Assembly (NCBI RefSeq): GCF_019492055.1
Contig: NZ_JAICBX010000005.1
Span: forward strand, 62,001 to 126,000
Source of the DNA: Flavimaribacter sediminis
GTDB taxonomy: Bacteria; Pseudomonadota; Alphaproteobacteria; Rhizobiales; Rhizobiaceae
Length of the DNA stretch: 64,000 bases
Reading direction: 5' to 3'
Positions 54,919-63,517 of the stretch are shown here, piece by piece (position 1 is the stretch's first letter; each line of letters starts with the position of its first letter). The notes beneath the pieces were generated by a model. The model saw only the letters and a program-made list of their open reading frames with translations, did not search any database and had not been told where the DNA came from. The translations under genes and the position numbers were made by a program.

Positions 54919-55374
54919 TCACTTCCGGATCATCATGAAACGCACGTCGTCGCGCGTCACGCCCGACACCCGGTCGGTGAAGGAATCGACCGGCAGGTCG
55001 ATCGTGCCGATATTCGGTTGCGCGATGCCGGACAGGATGATGGTCCTGCCCTTGCGTTCCCAGGCGTTGATCCGGGAGACCCCGTTGATCCCGCCAAGGC
55101 CTTCCACAAGGTTGCAGGCAAAAAAGTTGACGCTCCCCTTGCCGCCATTCGAATAGCTTGCCTTGAAGTCAGCGGTGCATCCCCTGCTGGTTGGTCCGAT
55201 CGCCGGATAGACGTCCCATTTGCCAACGATGGAATCGGGCAGCTCCTGCGCGGCCGCGGGTCTCGGCGGCCCGGTATTGACCGGACCTGTGTCGGAGACG
55301 GTGCAGCCGGCGCCTACGGCCAGCATGGTTGCCAGCGCCAGAGCGGAATGAACTGAGGATCTATGTATAGCCAT
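54919..55374 (-). CDS. Small lipoprotein, AprI/Inh protease-inhibitor-like
   Basis: A 151-residue predicted lipoprotein. The lipobox is AVGAGC at residues ~19-24, followed by a Pro/Gly-rich linker. The body resembles the AprI/Inh metalloprotease-inhibitor family (IVGKWDVYPAIGPTSRGCTA, then FFACN and INAWERKGRTIILSG), which has a Cys pair and a Trp-rich strand. It would be anchored to a membrane and might protect the periplasm from secreted protease. Sequence match is moderate. Start ATG at 55372-55374. Confidence 0.6.
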   Translation of the reverse strand: MAIHRSSVHSALALATMLAVGAGCTVSDTGPVNTGPPRPAAAQELPDSIVGKWDVYPAIGPTSRGCTADFKASYSNGGKGSVNFFACNLVEGLGGINGVSRINAWERKGRTIILSGIAQPNIGTIDLPVDSFTDRVSGVTRDDVRFMMIRK

Positions 55375-55525
55375 GGCGCAGACTAGCACACCGGCGATGA
55401 GTCGCGTCAACGACCCGGCCCTAAAAATATTTGCGCGCGGCGCCGACCCGCAGACTCGTCACACTAGGCTTGCGCTCCATGTTGATATATTCGATGACCA
55501 GACATGGATGTTTAGGGAAAGACGC

Positions 55526-56281
55526 ATGCGTAAACGGGTCGTTGGCGTAATCGGCAACGGATATCTGCTGGAGGGACGATTTCAGGTTCAGCTTTGCGGC
55601 GAATCGAACATGCGGGCGATCGCCGACGTGGCGAACGCGCTTCCGCTGATGTTCGCCGGCGCGCCTGACGTCACCGACATGGACGCGCTTCTTGATACAG
55701 TGGACGGCGTCGTGCTGACCGGCGCAAGGGCGAATGTTCATCCATCCCTTTTCGATGTCGAACCCGATGCGGCTTACGAACCCTATGACGAGCGGCGCGA
55801 CGGTAGTGCGCTTCCTCTCGTGCGGGCGTGCGTGGAACGCGGCGTTCCGCTTTTGGGCATTTGCCGCGGCATGCAGGAGATGAACGTCGCCTTTGGCGGG
55901 TCTCTCCATCCGGAAATCCGCGACCTTCCCGGACGCATGAACCATCGCATGCCCCGCCTCGAGAACGGCGAGGTCCACCCTGACCAGGCCGTTGTCTTTG
56001 CCGATCGTCACGACGTGACCTTCATTCCCGACGGCGTATTCGCCAAACTGCACGGCCGGGAGAAAATACGGGTGAACTCGCTGCATGGACAGGGCGTTCT
56101 GCAGCCCGGCGAGCGCGTCGTCATCGAAGGCGTCGCCGAAGACGGCACCGTCGAGGCGATCAGCATTCGGGACGCGTCCGCGTTCGCCCTTGGCGTACAG
56201 TGGCACGCCGAATTCGACCCTCAGACCAACCCGGTGAACCAGGTCATCTTCAAAGCCTTCGGCGAAGCCATCCGGGCGTAA
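55526..56281 (+). CDS. Class I glutamine amidotransferase-like hydrolase (PuuD/PF07722 type)
   Basis: A 251-residue GATase1 hydrolase of the gamma-glutamyl-GABA hydrolase type. It has nucleophile Cys113 in LLGICRGMQEMN and the catalytic His227-Glu229 in VQWHAEF. It should hydrolyse a gamma-glutamylated amine or related amide; neighbours give no pathway. The ATG at 55526 is chosen because the family sequence begins at MRKRVVGVIGN. Confidence 0.9.
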   Translation: MRKRVVGVIGNGYLLEGRFQVQLCGESNMRAIADVANALPLMFAGAPDVTDMDALLDTVDGVVLTGARANVHPSLFDVEPDAAYEPYDERRDGSALPLVRACVERGVPLLGICRGMQEMNVAFGGSLHPEIRDLPGRMNHRMPRLENGEVHPDQAVVFADRHDVTFIPDGVFAKLHGREKIRVNSLHGQGVLQPGERVVIEGVAEDGTVEAISIRDASAFALGVQWHAEFDPQTNPVNQVIFKAFGEAIRA

Positions 56282-56329
56282 GGGCAGGCGCAAGCCGGGC
56301 GGCGGCAACGCTCGGCCCCGAACCGGTTT

Positions 56330-57052
56330 CTAGTTTACCTCCAGCAAGGCCCCATCGGGAAGTTCTCGAATGCCGTCCAGATCGGCGTATTTCGATCGCG
56401 GGAACCATTCCTTGAGCGTTTGCATCATCACGGCGTCTCCCGAGACGTAGAGACGACCCTGCTCGATCTCCCGCTCGATCGTGGATCGGCCCATGATGAC
56501 GGCGGCGAACGACTGCTCGGTGGACTCGACAAAAACGTCAACGTCAAATCCCGGCACGTCGACGCAGATCTCCAGTGGCAAGCCCGGACGGTAGAAAAGC
56601 CAGTATTTGTCTTTCGGACCCGTGGTCTCGGTAAACTTGAAACGGATGACGACGCGCCTGTTCGGAAAAGCGCTGGTGTCGAGCCTGCGCATGGCCCACA
56701 TCAGCGTCGACAAGTCGTAGGACAGGGCAAGTTCGGCCTCGATATGACGTTGAGACCAGTTCCCGAGCGCCTTCAGCGCCGGTTCCAGGTCGATGGCCTT
56801 TTTTGTTCTGACATAGTCGACGGAGCCTTTGGCCCGATCCTCGACCCGATAGACAAGGCCCGCCTTCTCCATCTCGGCCAGACGTCGTGACAACACGGTT
56901 GGGGAAATGCCGCCGACGGCGCGACGAATGTCGTTGAAGCGTGTTTCGCCCGCCCACATCTCGCAGAGTATCGGCAACGTCCATCGCGCTCCAAGCACAT
57001 CGCAAGCCTTGGATACGGGACAAAGTAGGCCATACGGTTTGGTTGATGACAT
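56330..57052 (-). CDS. HxlR-family regulator with SCP2-like C-terminal domain
   Basis: A 240-residue regulator. The HxlR winged helix spans ~8-95 (LCPVSKACDVLGARWTLPIL, FNDIRRAVGGISPTVLSRRL). The C-terminal half (130-235) resembles the SCP2-type sterol-carrier domain often fused to this HTH. Typical members sense a hydrophobic ligand or redox signal. The start ATG at 57050-57052 has an AGGGAGG site. A direct repeat lies upstream. Confidence 0.88.
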   Translation of the reverse strand: MSSTKPYGLLCPVSKACDVLGARWTLPILCEMWAGETRFNDIRRAVGGISPTVLSRRLAEMEKAGLVYRVEDRAKGSVDYVRTKKAIDLEPALKALGNWSQRHIEAELALSYDLSTLMWAMRRLDTSAFPNRRVVIRFKFTETTGPKDKYWLFYRPGLPLEICVDVPGFDVDVFVESTEQSFAAVIMGRSTIEREIEQGRLYVSGDAVMMQTLKEWFPRSKYADLDGIRELPDGALLEVN

Positions 57053-57442
57053 CCGAACCTCCCTGACCCGGGCTAGGCTAGCGCCATCGTGGAACGGCAG
57101 TCCAGTACCAAAAGAGTACCAGTCAGGTTTCTCCCTGTTACTATCGAGTACTTCACGTCCGTCGGATGATTTCCCGGTCAATTACGGGAGATCTGAAAAT
57201 GTTCCTTTCCATCGACTTTCGTTTGCTTCGCATCGTTGCAAACTTCAGACGCGCGGGCGCCAACCGCTCCCCAACCGCAGAGCTTCCCGCCTTGCCGCGA
57301 AACCTTCCAACCCGCAAACGGTCTCGTAGAGACTGTCTGCCCCAGACGCCGTACTCGACCGCGCGAGACGCAGTGGCCCAGTCCTATCTCTTGATGGCCC
57401 CGAGACGCGACTTCTGAAGGCGTCATTTGCGATACCGCCGCT
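57053..57442. other. Intergenic region between HxlR and TetR genes
   Basis: About 390 bases without a supported gene. It holds the HxlR promoter and a direct repeat of agtacca (57104-57110 and 57115-57121). The part from ~57180 to 57440 has no clear coding or repeat signal. Confidence 0.5.
57104..57121. promoter_or_regulatory. Direct repeat agtacca upstream of the HxlR gene
   Basis: Two copies of agtacca with an 11-base period, about 52 bases before the HxlR start. Candidate HxlR site. Confidence 0.35.
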
Positions 57443-58093
57443 CTACTCCGGGCGCGTCAGCACCGCCGTGACGGCCGCGCGAACGAGCGCCTGCGGTTCC
57501 GACCACGGATAGGCGCTGATCGTGATCAGATTGTGTGCGATCCCGTTGAGCGCACAAAGAAGCAGTTCCGATTTCAGCTTCAGTTCCGCCTCGCCCGGGC
57601 GGCCGTCAAGCGCGCCGGCAAGGCTTTCGCGCAACACGTTGAACCGGCTGACAACTCCGTCATCGCCCACGAAGACGCTGACGTCGGATTGCGTCACGCC
57701 GCTTGACATGAACACCAGGAAATAGTGCTCGCGGCGCTCGAGCCAGAAATCGACATACCCCTGCGACACGGCCAACAGCCGGTGGGTCGGGTCCGCCTCC
57801 CCGGCGGCGACCCGATCCAGCCTGTCGAACAACTCCGCGAAGACTTCCGTCCAGAGCGCGCGCAGAATATCGATCTTGCGGTCGAAATACCGGTAGAGCG
57901 TCATCACCGTGCATCCGGCCTCGCTCGCCAGCCGCCGCATCGATACGGCGTCGTAGCCGTCTTCCTGAAACAGCCGTAGCGCGCAGTCGGCGATATGCCG
58001 GCGCATGTCGGCCATCTCCTTGCCGGTTTGTGCGGGTCGTCCGCGTGGCCGGCCCGCCGAAGATGGGGATGTGAGGGATCGGGGTGTGGGCAT
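57443..58093 (-). CDS. TetR-family regulator
   Basis: A 216-residue TetR-type repressor. HTH in residues ~30-75: DMRRHIADCALRLFQEDGYD, then VSMRRLASEAGCTVMTLYRY, FDRKIDIL. A ligand-binding helical domain follows. Divergent from a small four-helix membrane protein, with a palindromic operator between them, so it likely represses that gene and itself. Confidence 0.92.
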   Translation of the reverse strand: MPTPRSLTSPSSAGRPRGRPAQTGKEMADMRRHIADCALRLFQEDGYDAVSMRRLASEAGCTVMTLYRYFDRKIDILRALWTEVFAELFDRLDRVAAGEADPTHRLLAVSQGYVDFWLERREHYFLVFMSSGVTQSDVSVFVGDDGVVSRFNVLRESLAGALDGRPGEAELKLKSELLLCALNGIAHNLITISAYPWSEPQALVRAAVTAVLTRPE

Positions 58094-58133
58094 GCGTCCA
58101 GTCTACGCAGATCGCGGTGGTTGACCAAGTCGA

Positions 58134-58164
58134 TATATTTAATTATAACGCGTTATATTTAATT
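58134..58164. promoter_or_regulatory. TetR operator region: palindrome inside a direct repeat
   Basis: A 14-bp palindrome (tataacgcgttata, 58144-58157) flanked by two copies of tatatttaatt (58134-58144 and 58154-58164) with a 20-base period. It sits between the TetR gene and the membrane-protein gene, just before the caggagg ribosome site. Confidence 0.6.
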
Positions 58165-58178
58165 CAGGAGGATCGGCG

Positions 58179-58643
58179 ATGCAAGCGCGCGCGCACTATG
58201 CAACGGAACAGAAAGCAGGACCGTCACAGGAACAGCCCGGCGGCGCGATGCTGCTGTTCCGTATCCTGTTCGTGATTGCGGCGATCTGGAATTTCGCCGG
58301 AGCGATCCCCGGGCTGTTCAATACGACCGGCATGTTCGAGCGCGAATTCGGCTACGCGCTGGCCGACCCGGTCATGGTCGCGGTCTATCGCGGCGCCTGG
58401 GGCACGGCCTTCCTCTACGGCTTCGGCTTCCTGTTGGCCGCCGTCAATCCGGCGCGCCATACCGGCGTTGTGCTGATGGGCGGCGCCGGCAAGGCGCTCT
58501 TCGCACTCAACCTCTTCATCATGTACATGAGTGGATGGACGTCATCCTTCGCGATAGTCGTCATCCTCGGCGACATCGTCTTCGTTTCGCTGTTCATCGC
58601 CTGGTTCGTCACCCTGAAGCGCCAGGGCCATTCGATCCTCTGA
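58179..58643 (+). CDS. Small four-helix membrane protein under TetR control
   Basis: A 154-residue membrane protein with helices near 24-45, 64-85, 93-113 and 120-146; no recognised family motif. Opening ATG at 58179 is preceded by a strong caggagg site (58165-58171). Its promoter lies next to the TetR gene and its operator. A TetR-controlled small membrane protein could be a detoxification or stress factor; function not recognisable. Confidence 0.75.
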   Translation: MQARAHYATEQKAGPSQEQPGGAMLLFRILFVIAAIWNFAGAIPGLFNTTGMFEREFGYALADPVMVAVYRGAWGTAFLYGFGFLLAAVNPARHTGVVLMGGAGKALFALNLFIMYMSGWTSSFAIVVILGDIVFVSLFIAWFVTLKRQGHSIL

Positions 58644-59008
58644 ACAAACCAGCGAAGCCGGCCCTCACCCCCATGACGGGGCCCGATCAGACCGGCGGCC
58701 CAGACCTTGTCCGACGCATCGGCCGCCGGTTGAAAGGCCCGTCCGGACACCGCATCAGGCGCGGCATGGAGAAAAGAGGAGAGGCACAGGAACACTGCGA
58801 GTCCACCACCCGCAAGACCCCCAGCGCCAGCTTTGCGCACAACCTCCCCATCCTCATCGCGAACGAAGATCCGCGATCCATAGGGCGGCTACCCCAGATC
58901 ACGTTTTAGTTCGTCAATAGTCGACACTGTTTTTATTCGCACTGAGCCAACAAAAATGCGACCTCAACGCGATTCTCATTTTCCACCTATACTTTTGATT
59001 GATTAGAG
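58644..59008. other. Gap and left edge of the AT-rich HXS segment
   Basis: About 365 bases without a supported gene. GC-rich until about 58900, then sharply AT-rich up to the hxsB start, consistent with a transferred-DNA border. The AT-rich part is only ~100 bases, too short for a ~100-residue HxsD gene. No IS end or repeat was recognised. Confidence 0.5.
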
Positions 59009-60313
59009 ATGTCCAAATCACTACTATCAAAGCAGTATCGACGATATTCTATGAAAGTATTTGCCGTGCCAGACTACTTGCCGGTCTTAGGAGATAGGGC
59101 GAAGATGTACCGTCGCCAGCGCCGGCGATATGTTGAAGACAATATTAGCTACGTCGTCCTTGTCCCCACACTCCGATGCAACCTTGCTTGCAGCTATTGC
59201 CAGGTCGCTCGTGTTGGCGAAAATGTCCGGGGTTTCGACTGGACTGATGAAGTCGCACAGCAAGTCTTTGTTTTTCTATCTGGCCTGACCGCCCAAGATA
59301 TCAAAATTGAATTCCAAGGTGGCGAACCGCTTCTGGCGCTAAGACGTCTTCACGAAGTACGAAATTTTTGTCGCGGACTTTTCACTAGACGTGCGTTTGT
59401 CGTTTGCACGAATCTACAGCATGTTGATCAACAAGCGTGGGAGTTCTTGGAAGCAAGCGATACAACCATCAGCACTTCACTCGACGGCTCGCTCGCGCTT
59501 CATAAGAAACAGCGCACGAAGTCAAATGAAAATACAGACGTCTTTCTTGCTAACCTCAATACCGCTCTGGACCGCTTTGGCCCAGCAAAGGTCTCGGCCC
59601 TGCCAACGCTCGACATCGAAGATCTACCTGAACCAGAACAACTGATCAGTTTTTATCAGCGATTCGGTTTCAACTCGATCTATCTTCGACCGGTGGCGCA
59701 CTATGGATTTGCTCGCAAACGACATACCGCGAGGACAATAGCTAGTCATTGGAATTGCTTCCGACGAAAGTTCATGGAGCAACTCATCGCGTACAATTAC
59801 GAGCACAATACAACGTTTGAGGAATTTTACTTCACACATTGCCTTCGCCGTGTCTTACAACCCGGAACAAACAATCACATCGATTTGCGTAGTCCCAACA
59901 TGATTGGGCATGATCATATTCTTATAGACTACGATGGCCGTATTTATCCAACTGACGAAGCACGTATGCTGACTCGGACCGGTCAAATCGATCTGTCGAT
60001 CGGCAATGTATTTGACGGAATTGATGAGGAAAAACGCACTCTTCTCAATATGTATGTAGATAATGAGAACGATCCGGTATGCAGCTCTTGCCGTCACCAG
60101 CCGTTTTGCGGACGCGATGTAATCGATGATCTAGCGCGCTACGGAACTATTGATATCGAACGCAACAAAACGGAATTTTGTCACCGGCATATGGACTTGT
60201 TTGATCATGTCCTAGAACTTTTGGATGATCCTTCACCAGCTGCGCGACATTCACTCGCGATTTGGACTGGAGTTGTCGATTTCGATCCACTTTTAAACCG
60301 CGTACTCGTATGA
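59009..60313 (+). CDS. hxsB: HxsB-like radical SAM protein of a His-Xaa-Ser system
   Basis: A 434-residue radical SAM enzyme. The CxxxCxxC cluster site is C57-C61-C64 (LRCNLACSYCQVARVG). A C-terminal Cys-rich region (C358, C361, C367, C391; VCSSCRHQPFCG) probably binds extra iron-sulfur clusters, as in SPASM-type peptide maturases. The assignment to HxsB rests on this build plus its immediate partners HxsC and HxsA. It should modify a peptide substrate in the cytoplasm. No good Shine-Dalgarno precedes ATG 59009; M15 is an alternative start. The gene is AT-richer than its neighbours to the left. Confidence 0.85.
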   Translation: MSKSLLSKQYRRYSMKVFAVPDYLPVLGDRAKMYRRQRRRYVEDNISYVVLVPTLRCNLACSYCQVARVGENVRGFDWTDEVAQQVFVFLSGLTAQDIKIEFQGGEPLLALRRLHEVRNFCRGLFTRRAFVVCTNLQHVDQQAWEFLEASDTTISTSLDGSLALHKKQRTKSNENTDVFLANLNTALDRFGPAKVSALPTLDIEDLPEPEQLISFYQRFGFNSIYLRPVAHYGFARKRHTARTIASHWNCFRRKFMEQLIAYNYEHNTTFEEFYFTHCLRRVLQPGTNNHIDLRSPNMIGHDHILIDYDGRIYPTDEARMLTRTGQIDLSIGNVFDGIDEEKRTLLNMYVDNENDPVCSSCRHQPFCGRDVIDDLARYGTIDIERNKTEFCHRHMDLFDHVLELLDDPSPAARHSLAIWTGVVDFDPLLNRVLV

Positions 60314-61404
60314 TGAATCTTCGTGTACCCATTGCTGATTTCAGAACCGATCGGCCGCTTGTTACCCGCTTGCGATCATGCAAAGAGACAGACGACAAGT
60401 CCTCTTTACGTATGGATTCCATACTTGTTAGGAATGAAGGAGAATGGAGTACATACTACTTTCACGATCAGCGGTTTCGTATTAAAGCCCCGGAGCAAGA
60501 TGTCGACGGCGATGTCTTATTGATATTCCCTGGACAGTCAGCTGCCCATAGGATCATACGCTCCAGATCTTTGCACAATACCTTTTTAGTTACCGAGCAA
60601 TGCGACCAGCTTTGCGTAATGTGTTCGCAGCCGCCAAAGAAACAACATACCGATCTTTTCAATCTCTTTCTCGATGCTGCGCTGCTGGCACCGAACAATT
60701 CTGTATTGGGTGTTTCCGGCGGAGAACCACTACTTCATAAAGAGAAGCTATTCGTATTTCTGGAAAATATATTATCTTACCGAAAGGATCTTTCCTTTCA
60801 TGTTCTCTCGAATGGGCAGAATTTTTCCGCAGAGGATTGCACGTTCCTGAATTCACCGGCAGCAGAGCGTATTCTGTGGGGCATACCGATCTATGCCCCT
60901 GAAGCTGAAACGCACGATAGAATTGTAGGAAAAGAAGGTGCTTTTAATCAGCTGATTGAGAGTTTTACTATACTATCTCATACCCTAGCGCGTATCGAAC
61001 TTCGTACTGTATTATTGCAATCAAATTACAGCACGCTTCACTATTTGGCCGATTTCATCACTGACTATCTACCCTACAGTGAATATTGGGCGATCATGCA
61101 GCTGGAGAATATTGGTTATGGAAAGCTTAATTGGAGTAGTGAGTTTTTTGACAGTTCAATAGAGTTTCAGAATATCGCACGTGCTCTCAACATCGCTTCA
61201 GGGCGCGGTCTGAGTGTAAGCCTATTTAACTTTCCACTATGTACGATCCCGGAAGCATATCGACGCTATTCAGTAAATTCTATCTCGGATTGGAAACAGA
61301 AATATTTCTCCGAATGTAACAATTGTTCCGAGAGACTTCATTGTGGCGGCTTTTTCCGTTGGTACGATCTCGCAAACGGATACAAACGTGTGAGCGGTAT
61401 ATGA
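60310..61404 (+). CDS. hxsC: HxsC-like radical SAM protein of a His-Xaa-Ser system
   Basis: A 364-residue radical SAM enzyme with CxxxCxxC as C98-C102-C105 (EQCDQLCVMCSQPPKK); the CSQPP extension is typical of HxsC. A further Cys group near the C-terminus (CNNCSERLHCGG) suggests an auxiliary cluster. It starts in ATGATG at 60310, overlapping the hxsB stop by four bases, and its own stop overlaps hxsA by four. It should act with HxsB on the HxS peptide. Confidence 0.87.
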   Translation: MMNLRVPIADFRTDRPLVTRLRSCKETDDKSSLRMDSILVRNEGEWSTYYFHDQRFRIKAPEQDVDGDVLLIFPGQSAAHRIIRSRSLHNTFLVTEQCDQLCVMCSQPPKKQHTDLFNLFLDAALLAPNNSVLGVSGGEPLLHKEKLFVFLENILSYRKDLSFHVLSNGQNFSAEDCTFLNSPAAERILWGIPIYAPEAETHDRIVGKEGAFNQLIESFTILSHTLARIELRTVLLQSNYSTLHYLADFITDYLPYSEYWAIMQLENIGYGKLNWSSEFFDSSIEFQNIARALNIASGRGLSVSLFNFPLCTIPEAYRRYSVNSISDWKQKYFSECNNCSERLHCGGFFRWYDLANGYKRVSGI

Positions 61405-61925
61405 GAAAAAGAGTTTTCGCTATTCCGTCATTGCTTGCGGCCGGTTTTGTTAGCCCTGGTGCCCAGGCAGCTATTCCAGACGGTGCAAAATCCAAACAGT
61501 TCGACGATCCAATTATAGATCAACGCCTGCGACTGAACCACAAATACCATTTGGCCGCTCATAGGTCCCACTCAAGCCATCGCAGCCACGGCAGTCATCG
61601 TTCTTCTTCTGGTGGAGGATATTCTGTACCGCGTACCACCACGCCCGTTCCCCAATCGGATAGCACTCCGCCATCATCGATCTTACCCAGCACACCAAAA
61701 GCTGCACCCAAAACACTCCCCGGCAACACGCCCAAGTTCCGTCAGATCGTCATGCAGGTCCAGCTCGCACTACAGGCTTTCGGATATTACAATGGGACTA
61801 TTGACGGCATCATTGGCCGTGAATCAAAAGCTGCATTGGCCAGTTTTCAACGTGACCATGGTCTTAAAGTGACCGGCACTGTGACGGCGGAGGTCCTGGA
61901 TGTTTTCGGAATCAAAGCGGAATAA
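61401..61925 (+). CDS. hxsA: HxsA-like His-Xaa-Ser repeat protein with peptidoglycan-binding-like domain
   Basis: A 174-residue secreted protein and the likely substrate of the system. Signal peptide 1-23 (AQA-A). Five His-Xaa-Ser repeats place His at 54, 57, 60, 63 and 66 (HRSHSSHRSHGSHRS). A Ser/Pro/Thr linker (70-112) then leads to a PG_binding_1-like domain (113-170; LALQAFGYYNGTIDGIIGRE). So the repeats could be held near the cell wall. It overlaps hxsC by four bases. The modification chemistry is unknown. Confidence 0.88.
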   Translation: MRKRVFAIPSLLAAGFVSPGAQAAIPDGAKSKQFDDPIIDQRLRLNHKYHLAAHRSHSSHRSHGSHRSSSGGGYSVPRTTTPVPQSDSTPPSSILPSTPKAAPKTLPGNTPKFRQIVMQVQLALQAFGYYNGTIDGIIGRESKAALASFQRDHGLKVTGTVTAEVLDVFGIKAE

Positions 61926-62298
61926 AACCTTGCTAGTCGGCATTGGATTCTTGGCTGGGATCGCAGTCAGTTATTTATCAGTGCCGCTCTATAAAATGGT
62001 TCTCATGGAAATCTGGCGTGATCAATTTTCCAACTATACATTCGCCTGCGATCAATCGATGCGCGTCCACTTCATGGCAAAGCAAAAGGTCGCACTCGAT
62101 ACTACCGAATCTAATGTAGATGAACTTAAGGCGGCCGAGATTGGCCTTTTAGATTGTCAGAAATACGACTTGTTGCAAAAGAAAATGAAACGTTGGGGTC
62201 TCAGCGACAACGAAGTCGGCGAGATGGTTCTACAAGCCGCCGAAGCAGAAAGCGGGTCCCTACGCAAAGTAATTCAAATCCATGAAATCCATTATTAA
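61900..62298 (+). CDS. Small membrane-anchored His-Xaa-Ser system protein (TIGR03982-like)
   Basis: A 132-residue protein with one N-terminal helix (residues ~10-32, LLVGIGFLAGIAVSYLSVPL) and a helical, charged periplasmic domain with Cys50 and Cys86. It resembles the small TIGR03982-type protein that accompanies HXS loci. The gene overlaps hxsA by 26 bases and the next gene by 17, so it is tightly coupled. It may tether or present the substrate, but the role is unknown. Confidence 0.72.
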   Translation: MFSESKRNKTLLVGIGFLAGIAVSYLSVPLYKMVLMEIWRDQFSNYTFACDQSMRVHFMAKQKVALDTTESNVDELKAAEIGLLDCQKYDLLQKKMKRWGLSDNEVGEMVLQAAEAESGSLRKVIQIHEIHY

Positions 62299-63517
62299 TT
62301 TTAGTCTAATTGCGGCAATGGTTCTTATCTTGCCGGTACATGCGGATGGGTTGCGTGAGGAGACATTAAGGCAAGCAGCTGTTTCGAGTGGCCTTGTTCC
62401 GGCCGCTGAAACGCATGTGCTGGTATCATTGGAACTCGCAAAAGTCGGCAAATTGCTTTTCGAATCAAAGCTTTTGTCGCCAAGCAATACAATCGCTTGC
62501 GCGACCTGTCATATTGACAGGTTTGGGTCTGCGGATGGATTGCAGCAGGCGGTTGGGATCGGTGGAACGGGAATTGGCGTCGAACGCTTGAAAGGCAATG
62601 GCAGGATTGTTCCGCGGAACACGTTACCGTTTTGGGGACGCGGCGGCGTCGCCTTCAATGTGTTTTTTTGGGATGGCAAGGTCGATGGAACAGGTGGTCG
62701 CCTGCACAGCCAATTTGGCTCAGCGACACCATCTCACGATCCGCTGGTTGTGGCAGTCCATTTACCGCCTGCCGAATTGAGTGAAATGGTCGGAACTGAA
62801 GTTGATGAAGATAAAGTACAGACTGAAACGGTAAATTCGGCGGAACTGCTTTATAGCGCTGCCACCCAGCGTGTTGCAGCTGATCCGAAACTCGGCGTGG
62901 CGTTGGCAAGAGCACGTAGGGTAGAACTTGGCGAACTCGCATTCTTGGATATAGCCGAGGCAATTGCAGCGTTTATCCGCACCAATTTTCAAGTCAGCGA
63001 AACAGCATTTCACCGATTTGTTTTCGATGGCAAGCCGCTTCCACGCTCAGTGGTCGAAGGTGGCTTGATTTTCTATGGAAAAGGCGGGTGTGCAAGTTGC
63101 CACAATGGTCCGTATTTCAGCGACCTCGAGTTTCACGGAATTCCATTTCCACCTGCTGGATTTGGCAAGAATGGATTCGGAGTTGACTATGGCCGCTACA
63201 ATGTGACTCTCGATCCCAGTGACCGCGGAAGATTTCGCACGCCGCCACTGTACAATGTCAGAAAGACCGCACCTTATGGACATTCTGGCAGCATAAAAAA
63301 TCTTGCCGATGCCATCACCATCCACTTCGATCCGTTGGGAGTCCCGATTTATAAAACGCTCTCGCCAGTGCAGCGGGCTGAATTCTATCGGTCATTGAAA
63401 GTCTGGTCTTCGGAGCCTGTTTCTGGAAATGTGCTCTATCCCGAAGATATCATCAAGCTTGTCGATTTCCTTAGCAGCCTTGAATACACAACACGGTGGT
63501 CTGTCGAATCGGAATGA
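62282..63517 (+). CDS. MauG-like di-heme cytochrome associated with the HXS system
   Basis: A 411-residue secreted member of the cytochrome c peroxidase/MauG family. Signal peptide 1-22 (LPVHA-D). Two heme sites are CATCH (C73, C76, H77) and CASCH (C270, C273, H274). MauG itself makes a tryptophan-derived quinone in another protein; here the partner is plausibly HxsA. Export plus hemes place it in the periplasm, whereas HxsB/C are cytoplasmic, so maturation would run in two steps. ATG 62282 overlaps the previous gene. Confidence 0.85.
   Translation: MKSIINFSLIAAMVLILPVHADGLREETLRQAAVSSGLVPAAETHVLVSLELAKVGKLLFESKLLSPSNTIACATCHIDRFGSADGLQQAVGIGGTGIGVERLKGNGRIVPRNTLPFWGRGGVAFNVFFWDGKVDGTGGRLHSQFGSATPSHDPLVVAVHLPPAELSEMVGTEVDEDKVQTETVNSAELLYSAATQRVAADPKLGVALARARRVELGELAFLDIAEAIAAFIRTNFQVSETAFHRFVFDGKPLPRSVVEGGLIFYGKGGCASCHNGPYFSDLEFHGIPFPPAGFGKNGFGVDYGRYNVTLDPSDRGRFRTPPLYNVRKTAPYGHSGSIKNLADAITIHFDPLGVPIYKTLSPVQRAEFYRSLKVWSSEPVSGNVLYPEDIIKLVDFLSSLEYTTRWSVESE

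Noticed and set aside
58535-58909. 124-codon plus-strand reading before the HXS segment
   Set aside because: No family resemblance or ribosome site; it overlaps the end of the four-helix protein gene and runs through the composition change.
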